Part shown: piece after piece, positions 48,701-60,464 of the stretch
How the letters are laid out: each line of letters starts with the position of its first letter
Position numbering within the stretch: position 1 is the stretch's first letter
Source: Pteria penguin
Lineage: Eukaryota; Mollusca; Bivalvia; Pterioida; Pteriidae
DNA: 64,000 nt
Direction of reading: 5' to 3'
Assembly (NCBI GenBank): GCA_035048485.1
Contig: CM068585.1
Span: 51,619,009 to 51,683,008 of the forward strand
The notes under the pieces: model-generated
What the model saw: the letters and a program-made list of their open reading frames with translations, nothing else
Databases searched by the model: none
What the model was told of the DNA's origin: nothing
Program-made: the position numbers and the translations under genes

Positions 48701-51700
48701 TTCCAACTCTCAATAGTTCAAACTTCTATTATTGGCTTATTATATATAATAGATATATATTTTAGATGACTTTTTGAACACGTGTTTGCAGCACACAATC
48801 GCCTAAGGGTATTTGTAATCACTAAAGCATTGAAGTAGAATATACTTGTCAAAACCAGAGGAGTTTTGGGGTACCCAGAATTTTTAGCCCTTATAAAGGA
48901 TTTTTGATTGAATTTTAATGTTTTTATAAGGTGTGAATGTTATTGATCAATGACTTCAGACCACTTACTTAATTAATTTAAAGGCAACTGCTAATTCTAT
49001 AGACCACTCGCTTAAAGTTTTGGTTTTCTCAGAGGGTTTTCCCCATTATCTGAGGATCTAGGGGGTAGAGGATGACTTATAACAGCAATAAAAATTTTCT
49101 GTCTGGATCATAATGCAGTGGTTTTTTTTACTCTACCCGTCGATACTAATTGATATATATTTTTTTCGCCATTTCCAAGTACTATTCAAGTCGAAGGCGC
49201 CCATATCAATTTGTAATAGGTGAAAAATTCTAATGCATGTGTAAAATGATTTAATGCATTTGTTTATATTTTGACGGAGTGGTTCAGCATTTCAATTAGA
49301 TGCCTGTCTTCAAGAAACATCAATGTACATTGTATAGAAGCAACGGTTTCCATTTCACATTGGTCAAATGACCTTTTTAAAGAGCCATTCTCTGTAAGAA
49401 TCAAAGAATAGATCTATCTTGGATAGTTCAAAGTTCCTTTTCAGATTTTCTTCATTTCTACAGAGGTCAGTCTACAGAAGGCTTATATGAAAATCAGTAT
49501 ATTTTCTTTATTAGAAGCTAGTTCAGGAACATGAATAAGGGGCACAAATGGGGAAAATCGTAAAATGCTACCACTAAGATGATTTTCTCGTCTTATCTGT
49601 GGAAAATTTGATGCAATTCTTGTTAATCTTTAAATTTCTACATTTGAAAAATTTTCTTATTCCATATTTGTTAGATTTGAGGGTAATTGTTGTTTTGGCT
49701 AGATTTCTAAGTTCATAAAATTGCCCATACTAAATCAGCTTTTGCAAAATTATGCAGACATTCAGACCTATACTATATTATGATAATTTGTTCTCTCCAA
49801 GAATAAGATTTTCAAGGAGGGGTACCCTGAGACCTATATTTACACGTATCGTTTTACAGAATATATCATGTTACAGCAATGTCTGTCCATCCATCTGTAA
49901 CGCAGTGTTCGGGTCATAGTTCTTACATACCGTGTTAGGTTAACATCATACTTGGTAGAGAATGGATTAACCTCATTCTTGGTAAAAATGGTCATGAGGT
50001 AAAAGCGGCGTGTCAAAGCCTTGACCTAAGGTCATATCTGCAAGATCAAGGTTACAGTGTCAGTTTTTTTATTGTCCAGATCATAAGTTTTTCATTCATC
50101 CATAAATTTGAATAATGTATCACAGAATTGCTGTGCAGAGCCAAGTGGTGTGTCAGGACATTTCTCCAAGATCATTTGCAAGATCAATTTCAAAATGCCT
50201 ATGTTTCTCACTTCCGTATAAGTGATGGGTGTACTATACAGTGCTTATTAGCCTTGGTGACTTATAACTCAAGTGAGCTTAAACGAGTGTTCACAATCAT
50301 AATGCCGCTTGTTATATGTTTTACCCCCAAATGTGCGACCTGGACATTGAAGATGAGCTTGACTTCCGTTAGATGTTCAAATGGAATGTGATTGATCTGC
50401 CCTGCAAGTCTGGTAAATCCATGACATAATTATGTTATAGACAGGACAAAGTGATCCCTATATGTCGATTCTAATTCCAAGACTACATTCAGTGAAATTT
50501 AAATGTCTTCCTTGTTGATGATGTTTACTCGGAGGGAAAATATCAGTGAAGCAAAACATCTAAAACTATATATAAAAGTGGGCAACTTGACAGTTAGATT
50601 GTCGTGATCAATCATTATTTCCTTTCAGTAGTTAAGTATTCTGCACAAATTTTATGATTTTGATACTTATGAGAATATGAGGGAAAAGAAAGAGCTCTTA
50701 TTTACACGTGGCTACTTGTATGTCCAAATATCCATGATTGTTGTAGAAATATGAATTAATGGAACATCCCCTCCTTTCTAATTGGAATTGACAAGACATG
50801 GTCGATTATGTTTTAATGATATAATGAAACATTGAAAACTTCTAAAATTGACCAAGCATGCCAGATGTCTGCTAAATTTGTTTTGGTTTCTTACTTTCGC
50901 TTTCTTTTTATAACGAGAGTTTTTTTTTTTTTTTTTGTTTGTTTTTTTTTAAGTATGTTTTATGCAAAGGGGAAACCGTAACTATGGAAACAAGTTGAAA
51001 TAGAAATTAAATAGATTCAATCCTTAATAAAATATGAGAAAGCTTTCATATGTTTGGATTTCATGAGAATGTGGTATTGCCGGTTTTTGGCCTGCTTTGG
51101 TGTTTACAGAGAATGACTCTTAGTGCTTTACAGTGTATTGTAATGCAAATAACTTCTACATGAAGAATGAAATGTTGACAGAGAGAAGTGAAATTTAACA
51201 TTTGTTCAGTGGTGACTCTATAAATCCAGGACAGAGAAAATATTGGAATAAGGATGTAAAAATAATGAAATTCAATAACAATAATGATAAACAGACAAAA
51301 TACCTTTCTATACATTGTTCTAGTATAAAATGGTGTAAACGGTAGTTCTCGAAAGACAGCCATATATTAGTTTTTAACGGTTTCACACTGTATTTACTGG
51401 ATAACTGTGTTACGATTCTGTGGATCGCTGATCGAACTCTACACTATTCGTTATTTACGAGTGTACATTGGATCGTAGCTTGATTATCAAACCAATAACA
51501 ATGCTAAAGGATTCAGTCTCTCAAAAATTTACAAAACTTAAATTAGAAAGAGAATTTTTGAAAAAGCAAACACATTGATGTAATGAACAAAGATAGAGGT
51601 CATGATACGACCTTGAAACACCACAAGGTAGGTTAAGATTTACATGTAATAAAGAAGTTGATTCTTTGGATCCAATCAAAGATTTTCTTTTTTACTACGA

Positions 51701-53762
51701 CATCTCTTTTCTATTTTTAGCAGGATCTACATCATCTAGAGATCGTAATCACGGGATTACCCTTATACTCATCGTATGTTTTATGCAAAGGGGTAACCGT
51801 AACTATGGAAACAAGTTGAAATAGAAATTAAATAGATTCAATCCTTAATAAAATATGAGAAAGCTTTCATATGTTTGGATTTCATGAGAATGTGGTATTG
51901 CCGGTTTTTGGCCTGCTTTGGTGTTTACAGAGAATGACTCTTAGTGCTTTACAGTGTATTGTAATGCAAATAACTTCTACATGAAGAATGAAATGTTGAC
52001 AGAGAGAAGTGAAATTTAACATTTGTTCAATGGTGACTCTATAAATCCAGGACAGAGAAAATATTGGAATAAGGATGTAAAAATAATGAAATTCAATAAC
52101 AATAATGATAAACAGACAAAATACCTTTCTATACATTGTTCTAGTATAAAATGGTGTAAACGGTAGTTCTCGAAAGACAGCCATATATTAGTTTTTAACG
52201 GTTTCACACTGTATTTACTGGATAACTGTGTTACGATTCTGTGGATCGCTGATCGAACTCTACACTATTCGTTATTTACGAGTGTACATTGGATCGTAGC
52301 TTGATTATCAAACCAATAACAATGCTAAAGGATTCAGTCTCTCAAAAATTTACAAAACTTAAATTAGAAAGAGAATTTTTGAAAAAGCAAACACATTGAT
52401 GTAATGAACAAAGATAGAGGTCATGATACGACCTTGAAACACCACAAGGTAGGTTAAGATTTACATGTAATAAAGAAGTTGATTCTTTGGATCCAATCAA
52501 AGATTTTCTTTTTTACTACGACATCTCTTTTCTATTTTTAGCAGGATCTACATCATCTAGAGATCGTAATCACGGGATTACCCTTATACTCATCGTATGT
52601 GGTAAATACTTCAATGCATCGCTTAATATGAGTGCACTGTTGAAAGAAAATAGTATTTCTGAAACTAAAGCATTCTTGCATCAAATGTTTAATAATACGT
52701 TTAAACTCAAAAAGTTCTAATACATAAGATGATATATACTGTTATCTTTCTAAGGTTATAATTTTGTTTGGTTGAATGATTTTCTCTTTGCATATTTTTA
52801 TATTAATCGGGGTTCTATTTCAACAAATCAAATCTCTGATTATGGCTCAAATGATTATCATTTTCATATTTTGTGAAGGTTATTTTATTTAATTTAGTTC
52901 ATGCCTTTACATTTAAGAAATGTGCATTTTCATTTTAGGATCTGTTGTGTTCCTGTTAATCTTACTGTCAGTTTGTTTGTCTGCATTTGTAATACGTATT
53001 AAAAGGTAAATGCCTCAGAAGGAGAATCTGCCTTTTTATGCATCGTTGTATTTTATTACGTCCCACGTTTTCGATGACACCATTTTGTGTTCATAATCTC
53101 TTGACGTAGTAAATGGATTCTGACAATTTCAGCTCGCTTTAGGATGGACGTTTTACTGCAATTATGAAATGTAATACAGTAAAACATGACCTCAAGTATT
53201 TCAAATGTTTGAGATTCCAAAATAATGTATATGAATCAGCGTATAAGTTTGTGTACATGTAATAGAGAGAGAGAGAAAGAGAGGGCAGATTTTCATTAAT
53301 GTGGTTCTAAAATTGATAATGCGGGGATGAATGCGTTTACCTATCTGAGATTACAATAATTTCATGTTTATCCACTCCAAATGAGTAACAAATGTTACTT
53401 CAGTTGGTCGTCCAATGTCAGTGCCTCAAATGCATTACAATTTACAATTTGATTTTTGCTATGTTTTTCTATATCTTCATTGTTTAATTTGATATCTATA
53501 TTGACTTTTATCATACGGTTAAGTCCGTTGTTTTCGTTTCCTTTTCAATAGAAAGGAAGTAGAGTGTTGCGGAAATGCAAGAGCTGAAAACGTAACTCAA
53601 TCACATTCAATGTACATGGAAGAAATCGAAGGTGAATATGAGGAAATCCATGGTGTTAACATAGTACCGCATGAAAATCAATGTAATTCTGAAAACAGGT
53701 GGAAAATTGATGAAAATGTACCATATAATCACCTGGAATCAAACCGAGTTATTGTTTTGTAA
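44440..53762 (+). CDS. Gene B: paralogue of gene A (7 exons)
   Basis: Exon model 44440-44662, 46866-46970, 47477-47507, 47786-47925, 52545-52601, 52939-53005 and 53552-53762, with the same phases as gene A. The signal peptide, all eight ectodomain cysteines and the transmembrane helix ([20 protein letters not shown]) are conserved. The tail keeps MYMEEI, YEEI and YNHL but has lost the tyrosines matching YQYN and YENG (now NQCN and DENV). A second, donor-damaged copy of exon 5 sits 821 bp upstream. No stop or frameshift is present in the model, so the gene may be active. Function is inferred only as receptor-like; introns are shorter than in gene A. Confidence 0.7.
45098..45137. repeat. (TA)n with inverted flanks
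   Basis: TA tract bounded by AGTGCCA on the left and TGGCACT on the right, so the whole can fold into a hairpin. Confidence 0.85.
45163..45279 (+). repeat. Direct repeat, left copy (about 117 bp)
   Basis: Starts TTTGCTTTATATGTTTGTC and includes TTCTTCGGAGATCCAAGGTC. Nearly identical to 45548-45664. Confidence 0.85.
45412..45510 (+). other. tRNA-like sequence (SINE head or tRNA pseudogene)
   Basis: Has a box A-like GGTAGCTCAGTCGGTTAGAG and box B-like GGGTTCGAGTCCC, but no convincing acceptor stem or anticodon arm. It lies between the two direct repeats. Confidence 0.65.
45548..45664 (+). repeat. Direct repeat, right copy (about 117 bp)
   Basis: Second copy of 45163-45279. It runs into a (TA)n tract at 45658-45740. 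Confidence 0.85.
45658..45740. repeat. (TA)n microsatellite
   Basis: TA tract in intron 1 of gene B. Confidence 0.95.
46480..46765 (-). repeat. R1 repeat, single copy, upstream of gene B exon 2
   Basis: Matches the position and orientation of 26575-26870 in gene A, so it predates the gene duplication. Confidence 0.75.
46866..46970 (+). CDS. Gene B exon 2
   Basis: 105 nt, acceptor TTTGCAG, donor GTAAGA. Encodes CPLFDLTGDMNIVEQKCND and GCPLQGFVTNELYK. Confidence 0.8.
47477..47507 (+). CDS. Gene B exon 3 (31-nt micro-exon)
   Basis: Acceptor CAATTTCAG, donor GTGAGC. Encodes YPLCLHISFE. Confidence 0.7.
47786..47925 (+). CDS. Gene B exon 4, stalk, with GC donor
   Basis: 140 nt, one codon shorter than in gene A. 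Ends MTLNG with the same GCAAGT donor-like site and the same stop two codons on if unspliced. Confidence 0.65.
47926..50109. other. Intron 4 of gene B, 5' part
   Basis: No gene seen. Around 49860-50060 lies a block (GTCATATCTGCAAGATCAAG) also found at 28870-29000 in gene A and typical of dispersed repeats. Confidence 0.45.
50110..50570 (+). other. Conserved segment in intron 4, gene B counterpart
   Basis: Matches 29040-29560 of gene A but with a stop and a 1-nt insertion in the best frame (about 50250 and 50328). Either a decayed exon or conserved non-coding DNA. Confidence 0.4.
50953..51773 (+). repeat. 821-bp tandem duplication, first unit
   Basis: Nearly identical to 51774-52594; I noticed only two differences (near 50973 and 51210 in the first unit). 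It contains a duplicated exon 5 beginning at 51724. The junction has a 6-nt microhomology GTATGT. Confidence 0.9.
51724..51773 (+). pseudogene. Duplicated exon 5 of gene B, donor lost
   Basis: The acceptor TTTTTAGCAG and 50-56 nt of exon sequence are kept, but the normal donor GTAAAT is replaced by repeat-unit sequence. A GTATGT at 51774 could act as a new donor, but in a different phase. Confidence 0.7.
51774..52594 (+). repeat. 821-bp tandem duplication, second unit
   Basis: Second unit; the exon 5 copy at its end keeps a normal donor and is the one used in the gene model. Confidence 0.9.
52545..52601 (+). CDS. Gene B exon 5, juxtamembrane
   Basis: 57 nt, identical at nucleotide level to gene A exon 5, donor GTAAAT. 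Confidence 0.75.
52939..53005 (+). CDS. Gene B exon 6, transmembrane helix
   Basis: 67 nt, acceptor TCATTTTAG, donor GTAAAT. Encodes the helix and an RIKR stop-transfer end. Confidence 0.8.
53552..53762 (+). CDS. Gene B exon 7, cytoplasmic tail
   Basis: Acceptor TTTCAATAG. Encodes [37 protein letters not shown], a middle part lacking two tyrosines of gene A, then [14 protein letters not shown] and TAA. Confidence 0.8.
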
Positions 53763-54299
53763 CAACAAAATGAATTTAAGAAAACATATCTTTTTGGCCT
53801 GAAGTAAGTCAGATATATTGTGTGTGCGTTCAGTTTTAAATAAAATTGGTAACCCATCATTAGTCATGTGTTTTATTGGGACTGATTTTAGGCTTCGTGG
53901 TAGATAAATGTGAAAAATCACATGTTGACATGCAATATATGTATCAATTCCTGACACACTTAACTACAAAATTTCACTCTTCTGAATTAGACATGTGTCA
54001 AACTGCTTATTGAGTTCATATTTCTGAAAAGTTGAGGTGAGACATAAAACAAACCCAGCACTCTAGATGCAAGAAATTGAAGGAGATTAGGTCAAGCACA
54101 CAAAAATCAGCATATGTAATGAAAAATAATAAAGTAACTGGTGTCAACAGATTTTGACACTAACAATGTATCACAGCTGACATTTACCGCCCCCAGAAAG
54201 TCAGAGGTGTAACCAACTGACGGAGGATTAAGCGTCCCTTGAATGACTAATATTGCTTTAAAAGGTGTAAGGAAGACCTGTCGCATATTTCCCGCCATA

Positions 54300-55264
54300 C
54301 TTTACGAAATGTCATTATACTCTTGAACAGACATTTATGCTTGATGAGTCTCCTGTATCAAGAAAATTAGTCGTGAGAATTTACCTCTTGGAGAAAATAT
54401 ACCTCTTAAAACCTCATAACAGTGACCTGAATTGCAATTTTATTTGGAGGATGGTAACGTATATACATCAATTTTGAAAACATTATTGCAATGATAGTTT
54501 TGTAATGTGCCTTTTCATATAAATTCTCATTAAGTAATACTAACGACCGACTCTCCATTAGATTTATATTGTTAGCATATTATGAACGATGTTTTTAAAT
54601 ATTAAAGAAAAAAGTCATACTATCCACTGAACTTCCTCCATCTACTTCCTATAAATATATAATTGGCTGCACGATGAATTCCGATTTCTCTGCTAGCGGA
54701 AAAAAAAACTGTGTTCACCTAAAAGTTAAATAAAAATATAAAAAGTATTCTTTGATCATCCTTCATTCTTGAAGGCATAGATTTATATACTAAACTCGTG
54801 TTTAAGTACTCAGTTAAATATCGCTTTCGACTCGCCTTGATGACCACAACAGTGTATAAAATGGTGATTGAGAGATACCTCGCATCATTTACAATGATCA
54901 TTTGCATGCTATATGGATGCTGAAAAAAAGGATGTCCCAAAGCAACGCGGCAAAGCCGATTTGAGTTCATATTAACACTGCAAATATTTAATTGAGACGA
55001 TACCAGCCAAAGTGGCACCGTTCGGGACCGCCCGCGATTATGATGTCACGTCTGCAAAATACGTATATACAGCCGTCACATCTGCGAAATTGATTCAAGT
55101 CGGCATCGTTCACAGCTAGAAGCATCCGTGGGCATCGAAGGATTAGTCCCCGTATCAGAAATAAAACACATTGTGATAGGCCAATATCCGTCCTCGATGT
55201 CATGGAATCCGTCCTGATCTGCTCCGGTATCACCTTATTGCGAGTTTAGCGTGGTGTAGGAGGC
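54300..55264. other. Unassigned stretch with a GC-richer core
   Basis: From about 55000 to 55260 base composition rises and open frames exist on both strands (minus 55233-54988, 81 codons), unlike the AT-rich surroundings. I recognise no family. It ends where Penelope copy 3 starts. Confidence 0.35.
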
Positions 55265-56185
55265 ATCGTTGTTAAATATATTAGTCAATTGGTTCCGTTC
55301 GCTAGAGCCTGCAAAAATGTTTTAGATTTTCACGGTAATTTTTTTCAATTTGTTTTTAAACTTCTTACTCAGAGTTATAGATATAAACTTCGAAAAACCT
55401 TTAGTAAATTTTACAGATCTTATTCAGACATTTTATCTAAATTTCGAAATGTGACATTTAAACAACACGTATCCAGGGGAACATTCCATCCCAATTTCTA
55501 TGGTGATCTAGTATACAAACTAAGAAGGGCCAAATGTCTTGATGATTTTATATCGGCAGGTTTTAAAACTATTAAACGCCTCCGACACCGACAGCATGAC
55601 CCTGAGATCATTGCGCTAAGACCATAGTTTTTGTGTTGGGTCCCTCTACAACCCAATGCAGACTATTGCTTTAGCGTTGCACGCTGAGTAAACGGGCGGT
55701 AGGGACTCTATGACGGGCTTTTTCCAAACTTTTTCAGAGGATAGAAGGTCCTGATCCTTGTCTCCTCTGACTGTTAGTCGAGACTCGTATTGATCAAGGA
55801 TCTGAGCTACTCTTACAGACGTTGCCTTGCGTATTTTTGATAGCGACATATTATTGTATAAAATGTTCGTGTGTTTTAATTTTAAGGCCTGTCTTCTTTA
55901 AGAAACTTGTTCTCTATATAGAGGATTATTTATAAATTTTGAAATGTGTGTCCTTAGCATGTGCGGCGTTTGCGGTGAGCGGGAAGGTGGGCGCCGATAA
56001 ACCGGTTAACCACACCAATTGAATGGCATTTGTTACTTCAATTGACCGTCCTAAGTCGGCATCGTAACACAATCTAATACTTTTTAAGGTCGTTTTTGAG
56101 TGTATATTCTACTATTATCATGTTTTGTGTACGTGTCTTTGGCGATTTTTGTCATACAGCTCGCTAGGATGTCTTCAGTTTTCTC
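55265..56185 (+). mobile_element. Penelope-like element copy 3 (3' part)
   Basis: 5'-truncated relative of Penelope element 2. Frame 55289-55627 reads FARACKNVLDFHG, KLRKTFSKFYRSYSDILSKF, HPNFYGDLVYKLRRAK and TIKRLRHRQHDPEII. The C-terminal block (ACTGTTAGTCGAGACT, about 55770) and the 3' UTR (GTCCTAAGTCGGCATCGTAA near 56050, GATGTCTTCAGTTTTCTC near 56168) follow. Confidence 0.8.
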
Positions 56186-56474
56186 TTTCAAAAATCGAGG
56201 TTGGACGGAGGTGTCGAGATTTCATTTCGTCAGCAGTGACGGTCGTTTTGGGGCTAACCGTCGAATAGGAGAACGTTTCATTGACACCTGCGTTATTCAG
56301 CGGCGACAATTTGGCAAAGGGAATGTTATGGTCTAGGAAGGAATTACAACACATGGTAGGACCCTTTTGTTAATAGTGGAGGACAGTTTAAGAGGCGTAG
56401 GCTGCAATGGCGACATTGTACGTCAGCACTTTATTCCATTCATTCAAAATCAGCGTAACGTCATCGGTTTCTAA
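56186..56474 (+). mobile_element. Tc1-like transposase fragment, second family
   Basis: Reads SRFHFVSSDGRFGANRRIGE, then RRQFGKGNVMV, stop, EGITTHGRTLLLIVED and FIPFIQNQRNV. This is the middle of a Tc1-type transposase (DESRF ... GERF ... GGGSVMVWGGI style), different from the 618/15170 pair. It starts at the end of the Penelope 3' UTR. Confidence 0.7.
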
Positions 56475-56940
56475 AATATCATCGGGATATCTAGACATTT
56501 CGAAGCTTGAATCGAATGCATGAAGTCCTTCTCATAGCAATATAACATACATCTATTATAAGGGGAGCGCAGTTTGTGCCCATAGTGATCCCAATACTCA
56601 GTTCATAAAGCTTGCCCTGAAATTCAACATAAATATTATCCGTCAAAAATGCGATGGCATTACATGGCTCAGTTTAAGTCAAATATTTGTAATTTATATT
56701 GTTTATTTGACAGAGAAAACAGAAGACATCTGACAAAAATCTATGACAAAAATCACCAAGGACCTGCACAAAAAAAACATGATCTTAGTAATATATACAC
56801 AGGAAAAAATCGACAATACAAAAATATTCGATTGTGCTGCGGTTACGATACCGACTTAGGACGGTCAATTTAAGTAACAGACTCAATCGGTGTGGTTATC
56901 CGGTTTACGGGCGCCATCCTTCCCAGTCTAAAAAAAATCC
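56475..56940 (-). mobile_element. Penelope-like fragments, minus strand
   Basis: Minus-strand translation near 56510-56650 gives DNIYVEFQGKLYELSIGI and MGTNCAPLIIDVCYIAM, the RT motif B of this family (usual GIPMGTNCAPL, here GITMGTNCAPL). Further along, 56830-56925 on the minus strand carries the family 3' UTR block. Confidence 0.7.
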
Positions 56941-57640
56941 AGATGTAACTAGGGTACAGAGGTATGATTTAGATTCCTTCTTGAAACACCAGCGTATGAG
57001 AAATAACAACCTGGTTTTGATTTAATCATGAAGTAGAGAAGTATATAGTGTCGGAAAATCAAAATAAGAAACTCGATTAGCTTCAAATCTTTTCAAATGG
57101 AATTTATCAATGAATTTGCCAGAATTCTTTTATGGACCAAAAGTAATTGACGTTAGAATTGTTAAAACAGTATTTGATAACATTAACTGTACTAATAGAG
57201 CGGAAATGATATGTTTAGAAAGCATACATGTAAAGCATTGACTGGAATTTGATATGAAACGTGATTTATATTGGCTTTTGTGTAATCTACATTTAAACTG
57301 AAGTCGCAGATAGCTGTAGAATGGTCAGATAGGATCTTGTCCATCAACAATGGAGTTGTAACTTACGTAGAAGTAGATTTCACTTCAATTTTAAGATGTG
57401 CAATATGGTCTGGATTTATCCATGATCTTTACATTACATAGTCCGGATTATGATTATTGAAAAGAAATTTGTTTGATTTTGTTGTGTAAAGCGTGAAGTG
57501 TTTGTCATAAAACTTTTTTTTGTAAAAAGAGTTCAGATGTAGATATGTTTGTTACAACATCTTAAGATTCTGGACCAGTAATTTCGCAAAACTATACTTT
57601 TGTTCTGGCTATTGTTCTTCTGTTATCTCTTTTTCATTGT
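56941..57640. other. Unannotated stretch between Penelope copies
   Basis: No gene or repeat recognised. Confidence 0.4.
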
Positions 57641-58050
57641 TTCCAGATAGAGACAGCACGGTTTACTTATGTTGATGTCGCCTTACATATTTTAGATAGC
57701 AGCATATTATTCTATAAACCTTTTTTACCTCTTCTTGAGATACCTGTTGATCCTTGTTCTCTGTATGGAGGATTATCTATAAAGTTTTAATTGTGTGTCC
57801 ATTGATTGTGCTGCTTTTGTGTGGAGTGGAAGGGTAGGCGCCCGTAAACCCGTTAACCACACCAATTGAATGACGTCTGTTACTTCAATTGACCGTCCTA
57901 AGTCGGTATCGTAACCGCCGCACAACCAAATATTTTTGAAATGCGTTCTTCCTTGTATATTCTACATTTATCATGTTTTGTGTGTCTCTCCTTGGTGATT
58001 TTTTGTACTACAGCTCTGTCAGATGTCTTCAGTTTTTTCTCTTGTTGAGT
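57641..58050 (+). mobile_element. Penelope-like 3' UTR copy
   Basis: Non-coding copy of the terminal part: GTTGATGTCGCCTTACATAT, GATCCTTGTTCTCTGTATGG, TTAACCACACCAATTGAATG, GTCCTAAGTCGGTATCGTAA and GATGTCTTCAGTTTTTTCTC. Same order as in copy 3. Confidence 0.75.
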
Positions 58051-59429
58051 TTCCATTTAGTTTAGTTTGTCGTCGGTTTATCTAATACAGTTTTTCTACA
58101 GTGGTACAGTGAATGAAAATCCCCTTTCGCATCTATTCCTGTTAGTTTTTTCCCCAACACTACTGGAGACCATTCTGATTCTAATTTCATTGGGAGTCCT
58201 CCGTCATAATACCCCCCATGCCACGTCGCTATTTTGAGCCCATAGATTCAGCCTCTTTTAAGCGTTCTAAACTAATTTCACTCGATGGAGGGACTGTCTG
58301 AATCCCAATTCTTAAAACAAGTATGTTGTCTAAATTCTGTTTTATTGGTGGCAGAAGTTTTACAAATGTAACCGTATGTAACTTGTTGGTCTTTTCCCAG
58401 ATCTTATTGCCACAGGGCCTGTCGCACTGTACGAATAGTTATGCGTCCGCTTGCTCCATTCATCACCAGTAATAGCGGTTATTGCTGGTTCATATTGGTG
58501 AAATGATATTCACTCTATTGCGCTCCTTCCTCAGCAACAATCTTAAGCATGCTCATAATCAAATTATTGGTCCACCACTTGCCGATTTCTTCCTCTATCG
58601 TTGAAAAAGATTATTATGACAGCCAAAGTTCATTGTGCCCGTCATTTAATTAAAGTGAGAAAGTCCTTTACCTGTGATAATACTACCCCACTTCTGCTCG
58701 AACTCTACACCATATATTTTACATGCCAATGAATCTGGGATATTTTGAAGTTGAAATTGTTAATACGTATTTTCTTGCCTTGAATAGGAAAATTTGACTT
58801 CGTGTGCGTGTATCCGTCGTGTTTTTGTGCGTGTATATTCATGTATTTACCTCCAATTTTGGAAGGTTGTTGCAGGACTTTTGCGATGGGTGCTGCATGC
58901 AACCAGGGGACGTTTACTCCTCCCGTGCACATGGTCTTACCTCGATTTTATTGGGGTTTGCATTTTCCTGAATATGACACTATACAGGATATCGTCCTTT
59001 TATTCCTTGGACTATGAAATATGGATTACCCTATGGTACTTATTCGTTATTTCACTTCTTACAATCTTAACAAGCTTGTGATATAATGAGTGATAAACCC
59101 AAGTTTCTACGTTCAATTTCCGTTGTAAAGGTGGTAAACCTGGTGATGTTTTTTGGCCTGTGGACGTATGTATGCATGAAGGGTTATTTCTGGTATGCGT
59201 GATTGTAAATTGTCTAAAGAAATGAGACAGTATGCATGGAACTCAAATCAGTTAAAGTTATCTTAATGATTTTTATTTTAAAACTATGATCATTTAGCGA
59301 TTGTTGACTTATGTATATTGTTCTCTTAATGTGCGTTTCACCTGTGACGGACTCTATTCTATTTGAAGAACTACATGTACGTTATTAGATTTTGTCTAAA
59401 AGTTTGCTTGCACATATTACTTTTCCCCC
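58051..59429. other. Repeat-like region, not resolved
   Basis: No intact gene. The open frames at 58794-59081 and 58802-59017 on the plus strand look like dispersed-repeat sequence; the text GGGTGCTGCATGCAACCAGG feels repeat-derived, but I cannot assign a family. Confidence 0.35.
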
Positions 59430-59760
59430 GTTTTCGCGAAACCGTGGGGACATCAAATGTCATTCGTCTGTCCGTCCATCTGTCTCTGTCCGTCTGTCAC
59501 AAAAACCTTGGTCATAACTTTTTAACCGTAAGACGCAGGGTTCATATTTGGCATGTGTCCCTAATTTGCAATACCTTTGCGTTGGTACCAAAATTGTTTG
59601 TCATGTGGTCTTTGACCTACTTCAATGTACCTTTTTAACAGTAAGACGTAAGGCCTTAGCTTGTGTGTCCCTAATGGCGCTCTGGATACATGTAGACATG
59701 CATAGCCATGACAATATGTCACACATCACTGCACCCTTATTGATAGAACCCCGAAAGCGG
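59430..59760. repeat. Dispersed repeat with CCCCCG/CGGGGG ends
   Basis: Begins CCCCCGTTTTCGCGAA and ends CGAAAGCGGGGGACCAC, so the ends are roughly inverted. Inside are two diverged copies of an ACCGTAAGACGC-type block (59526 and 59640). A relative may lie at 400-540. No protein is supported. Confidence 0.45.
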
Positions 59761-60464
59761 GGGACCACAATTCTCTTAATTTGCTCGTTTTCACCTAAAC
59801 TCTTACCAAATTCTTTCGATATTTTTTACTACCAATCGCTGTTCACTTCGTTGACATTGATTCCAACTTGTTGTTTACTTTTACTTCTAAATTTACTTAT
59901 AGTCTTTCATAAAATATATGTCTTAGATTTATTAAAATTTTACAAATGTTATATTTGTTTTCTTTTTCCATGTATATAAAGATATGAACAGACACAGGAA
60001 TTTCCAAATTATTGTGTAAATTTTGTTTTACCACGTTTTTCCCTTCAAGAACAAAGTACTTCGAGAACGAAATAACTACTTTTAAAAAGGGAATTGCGAA
60101 ACACAAATAAATAATGTATTAATATGGCTTAAATTAAAATAAAGCATAAACATATCTGAGATAGCCGTATAAAAAGTCATCACATACAAATAAATAAAGT
60201 AATACACAAAAAGACATCACAAAAAGTTTCAACTTACGCAGTATATGCACCGACCATTTAAGTATCTTTTATTAATCAATTGGTTGGTTAACTGGTCTAC
60301 AGGCCCACGTTCCAACTGAACACAAAGGCAGAACAACTACAGGAGATACATTTCAATATATGATAATTATAGATAGGTTTGAAAGATACACGAAAAAATA
60401 TATAATGGGTTAATATTTTCATTACTATATGAAATATAAAAGTGATGTTCATTTCAGTCTGCTC
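59761..60464. other. Unannotated AT-rich stretch
   Basis: No gene recognised. Confidence 0.4.

Larger units (their letters stand above)
44060..54300 (+). repeat. Tandem gene duplication, unit B
   Basis: Second unit of the duplication described for 19690-35640. It lacks the Tigger element, both MITEs and the SINE present in unit A introns, but shares the R1 copy before exon 2. Confidence 0.85.

Noticed and set aside
51061..52184. Two identical 100-codon minus-strand frames
   Set aside because: They are simply the same intron sequence in the two units of the 821-bp duplication.
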